DNA of 64,000 nt from Aeromonas hydrophila subsp. hydrophila ATCC 7966 (GCF_000014805.1 NC_008570.1:2609001-2673000); one strand, 5' to 3'. Numbered from the stretch's first letter, positions 46,641 to 55,706 are shown. Notes: a model not told the origin generated them from the sequence alone. Program-made: numbers and translations.

Positions 46641-47128
46641 TCAACAGATTGGTTGTTCGGGGCCTGCCCGGCCGTCGCCATGGCGTCGACCTGCTTGAGG
46701 ACAAACCCCTTCTCGATGCCGGCCTTGAAGCCGAGCGACGCATAGAGCCGGTGGGCCGCCTCGCGCCCTTCCCCCGAGAACAGCATCACCTTGTAGTAAT
46801 CCTGCTGCCAGGCGAGCGCGAGGGCATGGGTCAGCAACTGCCGGCTGATGCCCCGGCGCCGAAACGCAGAGGCCGTCACCACATGCTCCACCATGCCAAA
46901 CGGCCGGCCGCCGTTGGTCAGGGTCGCTACCACGCCGAGCTGGCAGGTGGCCGCCAGCTGGCCATCCACCTCCGCCACCAGCAGGTGGAGATGAGGCTGC
47001 GCCAGCAAGGCCGTCAGCGCCGTGCGGGCCGCATCCGGCGCAAGCGCAGGGTCATGGGGGCGCAATTCCCGATAGAGCGCCAGCAAACCTGCCATGTCCT
47101 GCAGGGTACAGGCCCTGATGAGCGTCAT
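46637..47128 (-). CDS. GNAT-family N-acetyltransferase
   Basis: A 163-residue acetyltransferase with the acetyl-CoA motif SAFRRRGISRQLLTHAL near residue 92 and HRLYASLGFKAG at the end. The substrate is unknown. It is the middle gene of a compact minus-strand unit: ynfA, this gene (33 bases downstream) and the YjaB-like gene (4-base overlap). Confidence 0.88.
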   Translation of the reverse strand: MTLIRACTLQDMAGLLALYRELRPHDPALAPDAARTALTALLAQPHLHLLVAEVDGQLAATCQLGVVATLTNGGRPFGMVEHVVTASAFRRRGISRQLLTHALALAWQQDYYKVMLFSGEGREAAHRLYASLGFKAGIEKGFVLKQVDAMATAGQAPNNQSVE

Positions 47129-47161
47129 CCTTCTTCTCCTTGAGCTGCGGGCGATGCGGCT

Positions 47162-47494
47162 TCACGCCTCGCGGGGGGCAAACATGATGATGGCCATGCC
47201 GCACAGGGCCACCAGCGACCCCACCAGATCCCACAGGCTGGGTCGGATGCCGTCCACCAGCCAGAGCCAGAGGATGGCCACGAAGATGTAGACACCGCCA
47301 TAGGCGGCATAGACGCGCCCGGCTGCGGTCGGGTGCAGCGACAGGAGCCAGGCAAACAGCATCAGGCTCAACCCCGCCGGCAGCAGCAGCCAGACGCTGC
47401 GCCCCTGGGTCAGCCAGAGATAGGGCAGATAACAGCCCAGGATCTCGGCCAGCGCCGTCACCAGAAACAACCCCATGGTTTTCAACTCGCCCAT
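47162..47494 (-). CDS. ynfA: YnfA-family (UPF0060) membrane protein
   Basis: A 110-residue inner-membrane protein with four helices. Family features are [39 protein letters not shown] and [17 protein letters not shown]. YnfA is related to small multidrug resistance transporters and has been linked to drug efflux in Shigella. It heads the unit with two GNAT genes. Confidence 0.93.
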   Translation of the reverse strand: MGELKTMGLFLVTALAEILGCYLPYLWLTQGRSVWLLLPAGLSLMLFAWLLSLHPTAAGRVYAAYGGVYIFVAILWLWLVDGIRPSLWDLVGSLVALCGMAIIMFAPREA

Positions 47495-47666
47495 CGGCTA
47501 CCCCATTATTCAACAACCTGCTCGACAACGTGTTCGGCAAAAAGAGCAATGGTAAGCCAAATGGCCGAGCCGGGTAAGCGGGACCGAGTAACAATCGCGA
47601 GGGGGAGGATGGCGAATGCAACGCGCAGCCGGCCTTCCCCCGCCAGCACGGGGGAAGGCCGAGTTA

Positions 47667-48512
47667 TCAGCGGGTCTTGACCGCCTGCAGCAGCACCGAC
47701 AGATCCGGCCCGAACTGACGGGTGCGAATGGCCTCACGGATATCACTTTCGCTATAACGGCTGGCCGGATAGAGCAGCACGCAGGCGGTGTCGCCGGGCT
47801 TGAGGAAGTGGGTCTCGCCAAACGGGGTATAGCGGGTGGCGCCGATGCTGATGAGGGCATGGGCCGGACGTCCGGCCTGGGCCAGCAGCCCCTGGATGTG
47901 CTCGGCCGGCCCCTCGTCCTGCTGATGGTTGAACTTGTCGATGGCCCACGTCAGCAGTTGGCCGTGGAAGTAGCTGTAATCCACCGCCGCGCTGTCGACC
48001 CCGTAGGGGTGCAGCTCGCCGTCCCGCTCCAGGTAGCAGGCGATGCGGTAGTCATCGAGCTCGCAGCCGGCGGCGAAATGGGACAGGGGCAGCATCGCGG
48101 GGGCCAGCCCCTTGCTCTCTTCGCCCCAGTTCTTCTTCTCGCTGATCTTTTTGGCGTTGGGACGGCGGATGGAGCAGTCGTTGTAGGCACCAAAGGCGCG
48201 CGGATGGATGGCCACCACCTGCTCCCCCGCGTACTCCAGCTCGCACCAGAGCGCCACTTCCGGCTCTATCTGCACCTTTTCATCGCCGCTCACCGCCGCT
48301 TCCGGCAAGAAGATCGCATCGCCGCTCAAGGGGAAGACGCCGAGCTGGCCGGGGTGGCCCGGTACGTAGAAGGGGAACAGCGCCTTGGGGGCGCTGGTGT
48401 CGCGCACCACCACCGCCACGAAATCCGAGGCCTCGCCGGCCTGCTCCAGATGACCGGCGAAATTGCCCGCCACCCCGAGTCCGATAAACTTGCTCTCTGC
48501 TGTCACTTGCAT
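47667..48512 (-). CDS. Conserved hypothetical protein (possibly DUF5718)
   Basis: A 281-residue cytosolic protein. It contains FIGLGVAGNFAGHLEQAGEA near the start, FPFYVPGHPGQLGVFPLS, and PEVALWCELEYAGEQVVAIHP. These recall fumarylacetoacetate-hydrolase-like folds, and I believe the family is DUF5718, though I cannot confirm. It has no signal peptide. The ATG at 48512 follows AGGTGAGAAG; an upstream in-frame start would add an unrelated 20-residue stretch. The function is unknown. A 12-bp hairpin without a T tract lies just after the gene (47631-47660). Confidence 0.72.
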   Translation of the reverse strand: MQVTAESKFIGLGVAGNFAGHLEQAGEASDFVAVVVRDTSAPKALFPFYVPGHPGQLGVFPLSGDAIFLPEAAVSGDEKVQIEPEVALWCELEYAGEQVVAIHPRAFGAYNDCSIRRPNAKKISEKKNWGEESKGLAPAMLPLSHFAAGCELDDYRIACYLERDGELHPYGVDSAAVDYSYFHGQLLTWAIDKFNHQQDEGPAEHIQGLLAQAGRPAHALISIGATRYTPFGETHFLKPGDTACVLLYPASRYSESDIREAIRTRQFGPDLSVLLQAVKTR

Positions 48513-48868
48513 CTTCTCACCTGCATCTTGCCAAAGCGAAGGCAGCGGCCCGGCACGGGGCGGCTGCCGCAAACGTGGCGAGGATTAAAACACAGGGATC
48601 TGCCCTCGCCCAGCCTGCACGCCCCATCCTGTGCGCCAGCGCGAACTTTTGCCGGCCGCTCGGCGAGCTTGTGAGCAACCGCCATGCCCACACTGACTCG
48701 ACCGTGTGCGGTGCCTGCCCTTGATCACGGCGACAGGCTGCGCATTGATCAACCATGGCCCCCGGAAACAGATCGTTTCCACATCCTGCCGCCTTGCCCC
48801 TTGGGCCAGCCCGCCAACTTTGCTAGGCTGCCCGCCATGCCAATCCCCGCACTCAAGGATGCCTGCCG

Positions 48869-49441
48869 ATGTCAGCACAGCACTTTCAGGGCCGCTTCGA
48901 GGTCGAGTTCAAATACAGGCTCGGCGATGTCGAGGCCTTCACCACTGCCCTCGCCGCCCTCAATCCCGAGGTGATGCTGGAGCGCAACCAGGAGCAGGAC
49001 ACCTACTTCGACACGCCGGACCGCAGCCTGAGCGCAGCGGGCAAGAGCCTGCTGATCCGCGCCATGCAGCCCTCCGGCATCCGGCTCTGGATCGTGAAGG
49101 GGCCCGAACCCGATCGCTGCGAGGCGGTCAACATCACCGACGCCGACAAGGCCATCAGCATGCTGCACACCCTGGGCTACCAGCCGATACTGACCCTTCG
49201 CAAAGTGCGCAGCATCTATTTCGTCGGCCCCTTCCACGTCACCCTGGATCACCTGGCGGGGCTTGGCGATTTTGCCGAGTTGGCCATCATGACCGATGAC
49301 GAATCCTTGCTGCCAGATTATCGCCAGCAACTGCTGTCCCTGGCCGCCCGGCTCGGGCTGAACCCCGAACGGCTGGAGAGCCGCTCCTATCGCACCCTGT
49401 GCGAACAAGCCACCACCCCATCACCAGAGAGACGTTCATGA
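48869..49441 (+). CDS. cyaB: Class IV adenylate cyclase CyaB (CYTH domain)
   Basis: A 190-residue CYTH-domain protein, very similar to A. hydrophila AC2, the founding class IV adenylate cyclase. The ExExK metal/triphosphate signature is at residues 11-15 (EVEFK), followed by DTYFDTP, LWIVKGPE, KVRSIYFVG and the distal acidic strand DFAELAIM. The A. hydrophila enzyme makes cAMP from ATP and is unusually heat-tolerant; whether it is active in vivo besides the class I cyclase is unclear. It overlaps the following Nudix gene by four bases. Confidence 0.94.
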   Translation: MSAQHFQGRFEVEFKYRLGDVEAFTTALAALNPEVMLERNQEQDTYFDTPDRSLSAAGKSLLIRAMQPSGIRLWIVKGPEPDRCEAVNITDADKAISMLHTLGYQPILTLRKVRSIYFVGPFHVTLDHLAGLGDFAELAIMTDDESLLPDYRQQLLSLAARLGLNPERLESRSYRTLCEQATTPSPERRS

Positions 49442-49830
49442 TCGACAAACTCGCCTGGCTGACCTTCAAGGATCAGCAACTGCTCTGTGCCCGCTCCCAC
49501 GGCAAGCACATCTACTACATTCCCGGCGGCAAGCGCGAAGCGGGAGAGAGCGACGAGGCGGCGCTGATGCGCGAAATCGAGGAGGAGCTGGCCGTGGCCC
49601 TCAAGCCCGACACCCTGGCGTTTGCCTGCGAGTTCAGTGCCCAGGCCGACGGCAAGCCGCAGGGGGTCAACGTCAGGCTGCGCTGCTACACCGGCGAGGC
49701 TGACGGCACTCCCGTCGCCTCGGCGGAGATCGCCGAGCTGCGCTGGCTCGACAGCCGCCATATGGCCGAGATCTCTCCGGTTTCCCGGCTGCTGTTTGCC
49801 TGGCTGGTCGAACAGAAGCTCATCCGCTGA
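49438..49830 (+). CDS. Nudix hydrolase
   Basis: A 130-residue Nudix protein. The Nudix box is at about residues 30-52 (GGKREAGESDEAAL followed by MREIEEEL). The conserved glycine near the end of the box is Ala here, while the metal-binding REUxEE core is intact. Substrates are nucleoside diphosphate-linked compounds. Its ATG overlaps the cyaB stop codon, so it is translationally coupled to the cyclase, suggesting a nucleotide-related role. Confidence 0.9.
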   Translation: MIDKLAWLTFKDQQLLCARSHGKHIYYIPGGKREAGESDEAALMREIEEELAVALKPDTLAFACEFSAQADGKPQGVNVRLRCYTGEADGTPVASAEIAELRWLDSRHMAEISPVSRLLFAWLVEQKLIR

Positions 49831-49999
49831 GGGAAACCCGCCTGGAGGGCGTGATCGGGCGCACCCGGCGAGCGACAACGACTTGAAATTGGCGGCAGAA
49901 ACGGCGAGTCTAGCCAGTCAGCCTGCCACCGGTCCCGTTGGCGGCAGGCGCCGCGGCAGACCGGGCCGGCGGCGTGAACTTCGTTGACAAGGACTCCTG

Positions 50000-50506
50000 A
50001 TGGACATAGTTGAGGTTGATACCACCCAGGGCATCAAGCCTGCCCTCATCACTTTGCTGCAAGACAGCGTCGCCAGCGGCGCGTCGGTGGGCTTTCTGCC
50101 GCCGCTGACCGAAGAGCAGGGGCTCGTCTATTGGCAGGGCATAGAGACGGAGCTGGCCGCGGGCAGCCGCCGGCTCTGGGTCGCTTTCCTGCAACACCAG
50201 CTGGTCGGTGCCCTCCAGCTCTCGCTGTGCACCAAGGCCAATGGCCGTCACCGCGCCGAGGTGGAAAAACTGATGGTGCACAGTCTCCACCGTGGCAAGG
50301 GGGTCGGCCGTGCCCTGATGGCCAGCATGGAGCAAGGGGCCAGAGAGGCCGGTCGCAGCCTGCTGGTGCTCGACACCCGGGTGGGCGATGCCGCCTCCCG
50401 CCTCTATCGCCAGCTCGGCTACCAGGAGGCGGGCCAGATCCCCGCCTTTGCCCGCAGTGCCGACGGCACCCTGGCGGCCACCCTCTTCTTCTACAAGCAG
50501 CTCTGA
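50000..50506 (+). CDS. GNAT-family N-acetyltransferase
   Basis: A 168-residue acetyltransferase with the acetyl-CoA loop VEKLMVHSLHRGKGVGRALMASM near residue 90 and ASRLYRQLGYQEAG. AAGGACTCCTG precedes the ATG. The substrate is unknown. The same strand carries cyaB and the Nudix gene, 170 bases upstream. Confidence 0.88.
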   Translation: MDIVEVDTTQGIKPALITLLQDSVASGASVGFLPPLTEEQGLVYWQGIETELAAGSRRLWVAFLQHQLVGALQLSLCTKANGRHRAEVEKLMVHSLHRGKGVGRALMASMEQGAREAGRSLLVLDTRVGDAASRLYRQLGYQEAGQIPAFARSADGTLAATLFFYKQL

Positions 50507-50773
50507 GCCGCGCACTGCCTCCGCTTCGCGCGCCTCTTCACTGCTCGCCCTTACTCTGTAGCCACAGTGCGCCCTCCCCATGGAGGGCGCGTTGCGTTAC
50601 CCCTCCAGCTTTCACAAAACAATCAAAACAGCATCAAGATTAATTTTGAGTCTGCTATAGCCCCATTTGCATACGATTGTTCCTTCACCTCACGCCAGAC
50701 GAGGCGTATGGTGTGGCAGAAAGACCCGTTTGCATACCAAACGGATGCCGCTCACTGCCTTGAGGAATACTGC

Positions 50774-51892
50774 ATGCCTATCCTGCCTCGTACCGTCACC
50801 TCCCCCAAAAAGTTCATCATCGGCCACGATCTGCTGCCCCAACTCCATGATCACGTAAAAGATTTCGGCGACAACGCCCTGCTCGTCAGCGACGAGTTCA
50901 TTCTGGAGCGGGTGCGGGAGGAGACGCTGGCCGGCCTGCTGCAGGCAGGTCTGAAGGGGGCGGTCGAGAAGTTCAACTACGAATGCACCGACATCGAGAT
51001 CCGCCGTCTGTGCGATCTGGCCGAACAACAGGGGGCCAACGTCATCGTCGGCATCGGCGGCGGCAAGACCCTGGACGTCGCCAAGGCGGTGGCCTTCTAC
51101 CTGCGCCGCCCCGTGGTGCTGTTTCCCACCATTGCCTCCACCGATGCCCCCTGCACCGCCCTCGCGGTGATCTACAACCCGGCGGGCGAGTTCGAGCGCT
51201 ATCTGTTCCTGCCCCAGAACCCGGATGTGGTTATCGCCGACACCGCCATCATAGCGGCGGCTCCCGCCCGCTTCTTCGCCGCCGGCGTAGGTGATGCGCT
51301 CGCCACCTATTTCGAGGCCCGCGCCTGTTACCGGGCGGACGGCATCAATCTGGTGGGCAAGCGCCCCTCCCGCACCGGCCTCGGGCTGGCCCGGCTCTGC
51401 TACGAGCTGCTGGGAGAGAACATCGAGCTGGCGATGGACGCGGTGCGCCACCATGTCACCACCCCGGCGCTGGAGCAGACCATCGAAGCTACCATCTATC
51501 TGAGCGGTGTGGGCGCCGAAGCGGGCGGCCTGGCGGCAGCCCATGCGGTCAACAACGGCATGTCGGTGGTGGCGGATCTGCACCGAGCCCAGCACGGCGA
51601 GAAGGTGGTGTTCGGCCTGCTCACCCAGCTGGTACTCGAGCGCGCGCCCCAGGCCGAGCTGGACGAGGTGATGCGCATCATCCAGCTGGCCGGCCTGCCC
51701 ATGACTCTGCAGGAGATGGGGCTGAGCCGTTTCGTGGAGAGCGAGTGGCGCCAGGTGGCCAAACTTGCCTGCGATCCCCTCGACACCATGGGCAACATGC
51801 CGATGAGCGTCAGCGAGCAGGATGTCTACCACGCCATGATCGCGGCCAACGCCATGGCCGAGCGCTACCGGGCCCGTCACCCACGCGTCTGA
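50774..51892 (+). CDS. gldA: Glycerol dehydrogenase
   Basis: A 372-residue iron-type alcohol dehydrogenase of the GldA group that oxidises glycerol to dihydroxyacetone with NAD. The NAD-binding GIGGGKTLDVAKAV, the substrate and metal region PTIASTDAPCTALAVIY, and histidines in AAAHAVNNGM and HRAQHGEKV are present. The start at 50774 follows TTGAGGAATACTGC. An in-frame extension upstream has no family similarity. It stands alone; no dha operon adjoins. Confidence 0.93.
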   Translation: MPILPRTVTSPKKFIIGHDLLPQLHDHVKDFGDNALLVSDEFILERVREETLAGLLQAGLKGAVEKFNYECTDIEIRRLCDLAEQQGANVIVGIGGGKTLDVAKAVAFYLRRPVVLFPTIASTDAPCTALAVIYNPAGEFERYLFLPQNPDVVIADTAIIAAAPARFFAAGVGDALATYFEARACYRADGINLVGKRPSRTGLGLARLCYELLGENIELAMDAVRHHVTTPALEQTIEATIYLSGVGAEAGGLAAAHAVNNGMSVVADLHRAQHGEKVVFGLLTQLVLERAPQAELDEVMRIIQLAGLPMTLQEMGLSRFVESEWRQVAKLACDPLDTMGNMPMSVSEQDVYHAMIAANAMAERYRARHPRV

Positions 51893-51922
51893 TCGGCACT
51901 CAAGCAGAGCCGTGATCATACC

Positions 51923-51953
51923 GACAAGGCCGGCTCCAGCGGCCGGCCTTGTC
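51923..51953 (+). terminator. Hairpin terminator of gldA
   Basis: GACAAGGCCGGC and GCCGGCCTTGTC form a 12-bp stem 31 bases after the stop; the T tract is poor (ATTCC follows). Confidence 0.65.
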
Positions 51954-52008
51954 ATTCCCTGCCCGACCTGCTGCAATGGCCCCTTTATCCTTGGGACAAG
52001 GAGTCACC

Positions 52009-52314
52009 ATGATATTGGAAGTCGCCCATCTGCAGGTCATCTCCGGTCAGGCTGCCGCCTTCGAGCTGGCATTCTCCCAGGCCCAGCACATCATCAGCAC
52101 CATGCCGGGCTACGGCGGGCACCAGCTCCAGCGCTCGCTGACCACTCCCCACCGCTATCTGCTGCTGGTCAACTGGCAGCGCCTCGAAGATCACACCCAG
52201 GGCTTTCGTGGCTCACCCCAGTACCAGCAGTGGAAGGCCCTGCTCCATCACTTCTACGATCCCTTCCCCACGGTCGAGCACTACCGGCAGGTCACGTTCG
52301 ATGAGGCAGAGTAG
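52009..52314 (+). CDS. Antibiotic biosynthesis monooxygenase (ABM) domain protein
   Basis: A 101-residue ABM-fold protein: MILEVAHLQVISGQAAAFELAF at the start, the PGYGGHQLQRS segment, RYLLLVNWQRLEDHTQGF, and FYDPFPTVEHY at the end. AAGGAGTCACC precedes the ATG. It is distinct from the ABM protein at 13834. The function is unknown; the family includes quinone monooxygenases and haem degraders. Confidence 0.87.
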   Translation: MILEVAHLQVISGQAAAFELAFSQAQHIISTMPGYGGHQLQRSLTTPHRYLLLVNWQRLEDHTQGFRGSPQYQQWKALLHHFYDPFPTVEHYRQVTFDEAE

Positions 52315-52520
52315 CGGGAACAGGATAACGGTCTGATCTGAACCGGATGCCCGGTGTCAGGACCAAGATGACGGCTGAGGCGACATTGCCTCGTTCGGTG
52401 TGCAAGCAGATAAGCGGCGCAGGGATGGGCTGTTAACCGAGAGAGAAGTGAGGAAGAGTGATCAGGGGGCCAAGCAGAACGTGGATCATCCACGCCCAGA
52501 CTTGTCCCCCGATGGCGCGA

Positions 52521-53390
52521 TCAGGCCAGCCGTTCGGCCCGCGCCTTGATCAGGGGGGCGGCAAAGGCCTCCTGAGCCGCGATCAGCTGCAATTCATAGG
52601 CATCGGCCTGCCAGGTGTGCAGCAGTACCGCATCCACCGCCGCGTTGGTGCGCTCGAACGCGCTGACGGCATCGTAACCCGCCTGCAGATTGGCCAGCAT
52701 CAGCGCGCTGATGAGGTCCCCCACTCCCACCGGCTGGCGGGCAAACTCGTAGAGCGGGCGGTCGATCAGATAATCCCCCTCGGGGGTGGCCAGCAGCATC
52801 TCGAAACGACCCGGCTCGCGAGCGGCGCGTCCAAGATGCTTGACCAGCACCATCTTCACCCCCCGTGCCAGCAACTGATGGGCTGCGGCCCGTGTCTGCG
52901 CCAGATCCGTCAGATGGACGTCGCACAGGGTCTCCAGCTCCAGCAGATTGGGGGCCATGATGTCGGCCACCGGCAGCGCCTTCTCGGTCAAGAAACGGGT
53001 CACCCCAGGGGCGACGATGCACCCTTTCTCTGGATGGCCCATCACCGGATCGCAAAAATAGATGGCGGCAGGATTGGCAGCCTTGACCGCGGCCACCACA
53101 GTCAGGATCTCGTCCCCCTGCTCCGCCGAGCCCAGATAACCGCTTAGCACAGCGTCGCAGTGGGCCAGCACCTCGATATTCGAGAGCCCCTCGCACAGGG
53201 CACTGATATGCCCTGCGGGCATCGCCATTCCTTGCCATCCGGCCGCATATTGGGTGTGGTTGGAGAACTGCACCGTGTTGATGGGCCATACCTCCATACC
53301 GAGACGGCGCATGGGAAACACGGCGGCGCTGTTGCCGGCACAGCCGAACACCACGTGGGACTGGATAGAGAGAATGCGTTTCATCGACAT
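52521..53390 (-). CDS. pdxY: Pyridoxal kinase PdxY
   Basis: A 289-residue ribokinase-fold enzyme that phosphorylates pyridoxal in the vitamin B6 salvage pathway. It follows E. coli PdxY closely: [72 protein letters not shown] and the catalytic-loop [15 protein letters not shown]. The start is uncertain among GTG 53393, ATG 53390 and ATG 53384 because no strong ribosome binding site is visible. The octanucleotide repeat lies about 325 bases upstream. Confidence 0.94.
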   Translation of the reverse strand: MSMKRILSIQSHVVFGCAGNSAAVFPMRRLGMEVWPINTVQFSNHTQYAAGWQGMAMPAGHISALCEGLSNIEVLAHCDAVLSGYLGSAEQGDEILTVVAAVKAANPAAIYFCDPVMGHPEKGCIVAPGVTRFLTEKALPVADIMAPNLLELETLCDVHLTDLAQTRAAAHQLLARGVKMVLVKHLGRAAREPGRFEMLLATPEGDYLIDRPLYEFARQPVGVGDLISALMLANLQAGYDAVSAFERTNAAVDAVLLHTWQADAYELQLIAAQEAFAAPLIKARAERLA

Positions 53391-53393
53391 CAC

Positions 53394-53689
53394 CGCAGAG
53401 AAGAGTCAGGGGAAAGGCGCAATATATCGGATGAAGATATTGCTCTTCCACCCTTGATCAGCACAAACCCTTATTTGGTCGGCAAAATTATCGATGACGC
53501 TGGTTGCCATCGCCATCACCGGCCCCCTCTGCACTGACATGCCGCAGCTTGCAACCGCGAGCATGGCCGGCATGGCTTGAGAAGGTAGTACAAAACTCTT
53601 GTTTGATGGCATATGAGATTAATAAATGGGCTTTTGGTGCGCAGAGCCATGTGATGACGAGTAAACCGGCAGATACCTGCGGCAGCCCC
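53394..53689. other. Upstream region of pdxY
   Basis: About 300 bases between pdxY and the tandem repeats, of mixed composition. I see no supportable gene. The pdxY promoter is presumably here. Confidence 0.5.
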
Positions 53690-53715
53690 GGCCATCGGCC
53701 ATCGGCCATCGGCCA
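53690..53715. repeat. Heptanucleotide tandem repeat (GGCCATC)
   Basis: Three full copies of GGCCATC and a partial fourth (GGCCA), directly before the octanucleotide array. Confidence 0.95.
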
Positions 53716-53898
53716 GCAAGGCTGCAAGGCTGCAAGGCTGCAAGGCTGCAAGGCTGCAAGGCTGCAAGGCTGCAAGGCTGCAAGGCTGCAAGGCTGCAAG
53801 GCTGCAAGGCTGCAAGGCTGCAAGGCTGCAAGGCTGCAAGGCTGCAAGGCTGCAAGGCTGCAAGGCTGCAAGGCTGCAAGGCTGCAAGGCTGCAAGGC
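53716..53898. repeat. Octanucleotide tandem repeat, about 23 copies of GCAAGGCT
   Basis: 183 bases of perfect GCAAGGCT repeats (22 full copies and seven bases). Because 8 is not a multiple of 3, every reading frame through it is open and cycles through the same eight residues (e.g. CKAARLQG or SLAALQPC). It lies between the DUF429 gene and pdxY. Perfect repeats of this kind usually change copy number by slippage, so this is a candidate VNTR or phase-variation element. Confidence 0.97.
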
Positions 53899-53958
53899 AA
53901 TATAGTGGAAGGAGGCAACCGGTTGGTGCAAGTGAAGGTATAACCAGCCGGCCAAAGG

Positions 53959-53986
53959 CCGGATCGGGTTGGTCGGCCCGATCCGG
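53959..53986 (-). terminator. Hairpin terminator of the DUF429 gene
   Basis: CCGGATCGGG and CCCGATCCGG form a 10-bp perfect stem just after the stop at 53991. A second overlapping inverted repeat CCGGCCAAAGGCCGG (53948-53962) follows. T tract weak. Confidence 0.65.
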
Positions 53987-53990
53987 TTTA

Positions 53991-54746
53991 TCAGGGGCGA
54001 GTGAAGTGGTAAACCCAGCCTTCGTCCAAAGCCATCTCGGCAGGTGGCGCCACCAGTGCCGGCAGCAGGGAGACACTCCCCTTGGCGGCGTATTGCAGCG
54101 CCATCAGGGCGCAGATGGCGGCATCGTAGCGATCGGTCCCCGCCGTCACATCGGCCGGCAGATGCGCCAGCAGCTCGGCGCGCACCGCCGATGCCTTGCC
54201 CCCCACCTTGGCAAGAGCGGGATAGACCTCCAGCACGGCGCGATCGGCCTGCGGTTGCTGCTTGGGCACCAGCTGCAAGTCTGCCAATCGGGGCAGCATG
54301 GCGAGCGCCAGGGTCGCGTTGTTGCCGAGCCTATCGAAGGTGGCCGAGAGCGGCTTCTTGCCATATTGCCGGTGCAGCCAGCGCTCGCAATCCCGGTAGG
54401 CATAAGGGTTGTCTATCTCGCGCTGGGGCACGGCGCACTCGGTCGTCCTCCCCGCCAGCAGCTCGACCAAGGCGCGAGGAAACGCCAGCGGCGCGTCGAT
54501 CCCGAGCGCCAACTGCGGGCAGGCCAGCACCTGCAGCAGGTGGATCTCGTCGTGCAGTGCCGGGCGCAGCAAGGCATCCAGATCCGGCGCAACCCGTGAG
54601 CTCAGTCGAAACAGGGGCGATACCCCAAACCAGTGCAGCCGCTGTTCACGCGCCTGCCACCCCACCACAGCCACCGCCTGGGCACTGCCCTGCCAGCCTC
54701 TTACGTCCCAGCCAATGCCGATGGCATCCATGTGTTCCATTGTCAT
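53991..54746 (-). CDS. DUF429 family protein (predicted RNase H-like fold)
   Basis: A 251-residue protein with the DUF429 pattern: AIGIGWDVRGWQG near the start (the acidic residue after the first strand), LALGIDAPLAFP in the middle, and DNPYAYRDCERWL, VLEVYPA and DRYDAAICALMALQYA towards the end. The family is predicted to have an RNase H-like fold with possible nuclease activity, but no function is proven. AGAGGTG precedes the ATG at 54746. Confidence 0.85.
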   Translation of the reverse strand: MTMEHMDAIGIGWDVRGWQGSAQAVAVVGWQAREQRLHWFGVSPLFRLSSRVAPDLDALLRPALHDEIHLLQVLACPQLALGIDAPLAFPRALVELLAGRTTECAVPQREIDNPYAYRDCERWLHRQYGKKPLSATFDRLGNNATLALAMLPRLADLQLVPKQQPQADRAVLEVYPALAKVGGKASAVRAELLAHLPADVTAGTDRYDAAICALMALQYAAKGSVSLLPALVAPPAEMALDEGWVYHFTRP

Positions 54747-54824
54747 GCCAGTGTCACCTCTGCACGCTATCAATGCAGCACAGGGTAATGGCTGGAGCCC
54801 CTAAAGCAAGGTTGGCGGCGCGGC

Positions 54825-55388
54825 TTAGAAGGATTTCTTGAAATTGATCAGCGGCAAGATGGGGAAAACCCCGTTCTCGGCGTAGTTGGCGAGGCCAATC
54901 TGCAGACCGTCCAAGTGCTTGGTGGCGTTGATGAAGCCCAGCTGGAAGGTGGTGCGCTCGGCATAGTTGACGAAGCCGACGTTGGCCAGGGCATTGCCCT
55001 TGGCGATGTTGACGGCACCCCAGTTGAGGCCCTGCACATTGTTGGTCAGGTTGACGAAGCCAAGGTTGACGCCCTTGTCCTGACCCTCGTGCCAGTTGAC
55101 CGCGTTGATCGCCACCCCGCCAAACTGGTGGCGTACCCGACCGGCGCCAAGGAAGATGCCAAGCTGCAGACCGGTGAATTGATCCACGTCGGAGAGGGCG
55201 AAGACCGGCAGATCGATCCCTTTCACCTGACCGGTGCGACCATAGAGCACAGAGGCTCTGGCCCCCTCCACCTGATGGGACGCGGGCAGATTGACGCCGG
55301 GCAAGGAGAGCTGGACAGGGGTACTGGCGTGGGCAACGCCACCAAGGGCCACAGCCCCCATGGCAAGCAGCAGGCGAGCAGGTTTCAT
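54825..55388 (-). CDS. Exported surface-repeat protein (LA_2272/VC2662-like)
   Basis: A 187-residue exported protein. The signal peptide is MKPARLLLAMGAVALGGVAHA. The mature part has recurring units of about 14-18 residues with a glycine-x-asparagine core: GVNLGFVNLTNN, GLNWGAVNIAKGN, NVGFVNYAER, QLGFINATKH and QIGLANYAEN. These recall the surface-repeat proteins of the LA_2272/VC2662 type, probably beta-structured and outer-membrane associated. The ATG follows TTGAGGAATGCATCG. The function is unknown. It diverges from phaPCJ. Confidence 0.75.
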   Translation of the reverse strand: MKPARLLLAMGAVALGGVAHASTPVQLSLPGVNLPASHQVEGARASVLYGRTGQVKGIDLPVFALSDVDQFTGLQLGIFLGAGRVRHQFGGVAINAVNWHEGQDKGVNLGFVNLTNNVQGLNWGAVNIAKGNALANVGFVNYAERTTFQLGFINATKHLDGLQIGLANYAENGVFPILPLINFKKSF

Positions 55389-55706
55389 CGATGCATTCCT
55401 CAAGACTCAGGGAGTGGCGTCAGCCTACCAGCCCGGCGGCCTGGGAACGAGACCCGACGGACGTGGCTGCGTCACCCCTCGTCTGAATCGGGCCAGCCAA
55501 ACTGGACAGACCAGAATCAATATTTCGCCAAAAATTAACATTTATATTATTTACATCAAGCCTCATTTGGTAACACAATGCCTAAACGTGCGTTTGAACA
55601 GAGCAAACGACACGCAACGACTTAAGGATGTAGTCGAACGGATGTAACCGAAGAATGGGCCCATCGGCCTTTTGCAATACCCTTCTGCCAACCACGGAGA
55701 CACGCG
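55389..55706. other. Divergent promoter region of the surface-repeat gene and phaPCJ
   Basis: About 318 bases, AT-rich at 55515-55585. It holds a perfect inverted repeat CGTTTG-AACAGAG-CAAACG (55591-55609) about 100 bases before phaP, a possible operator. I cannot place promoters with confidence. Confidence 0.6.

Noticed and set aside
53716..53898. Octanucleotide array as a CRISPR or integron-type array
   Set aside because: There are no spacers between units and no associated genes.
53488..54076. Open frames of 99-186 residues made mostly of SLAALQPC or CKAARLQG repeats
   Set aside because: An 8-base repeat with no stop codon is open in every frame. The flanking parts have no family similarity or ribosome binding site.
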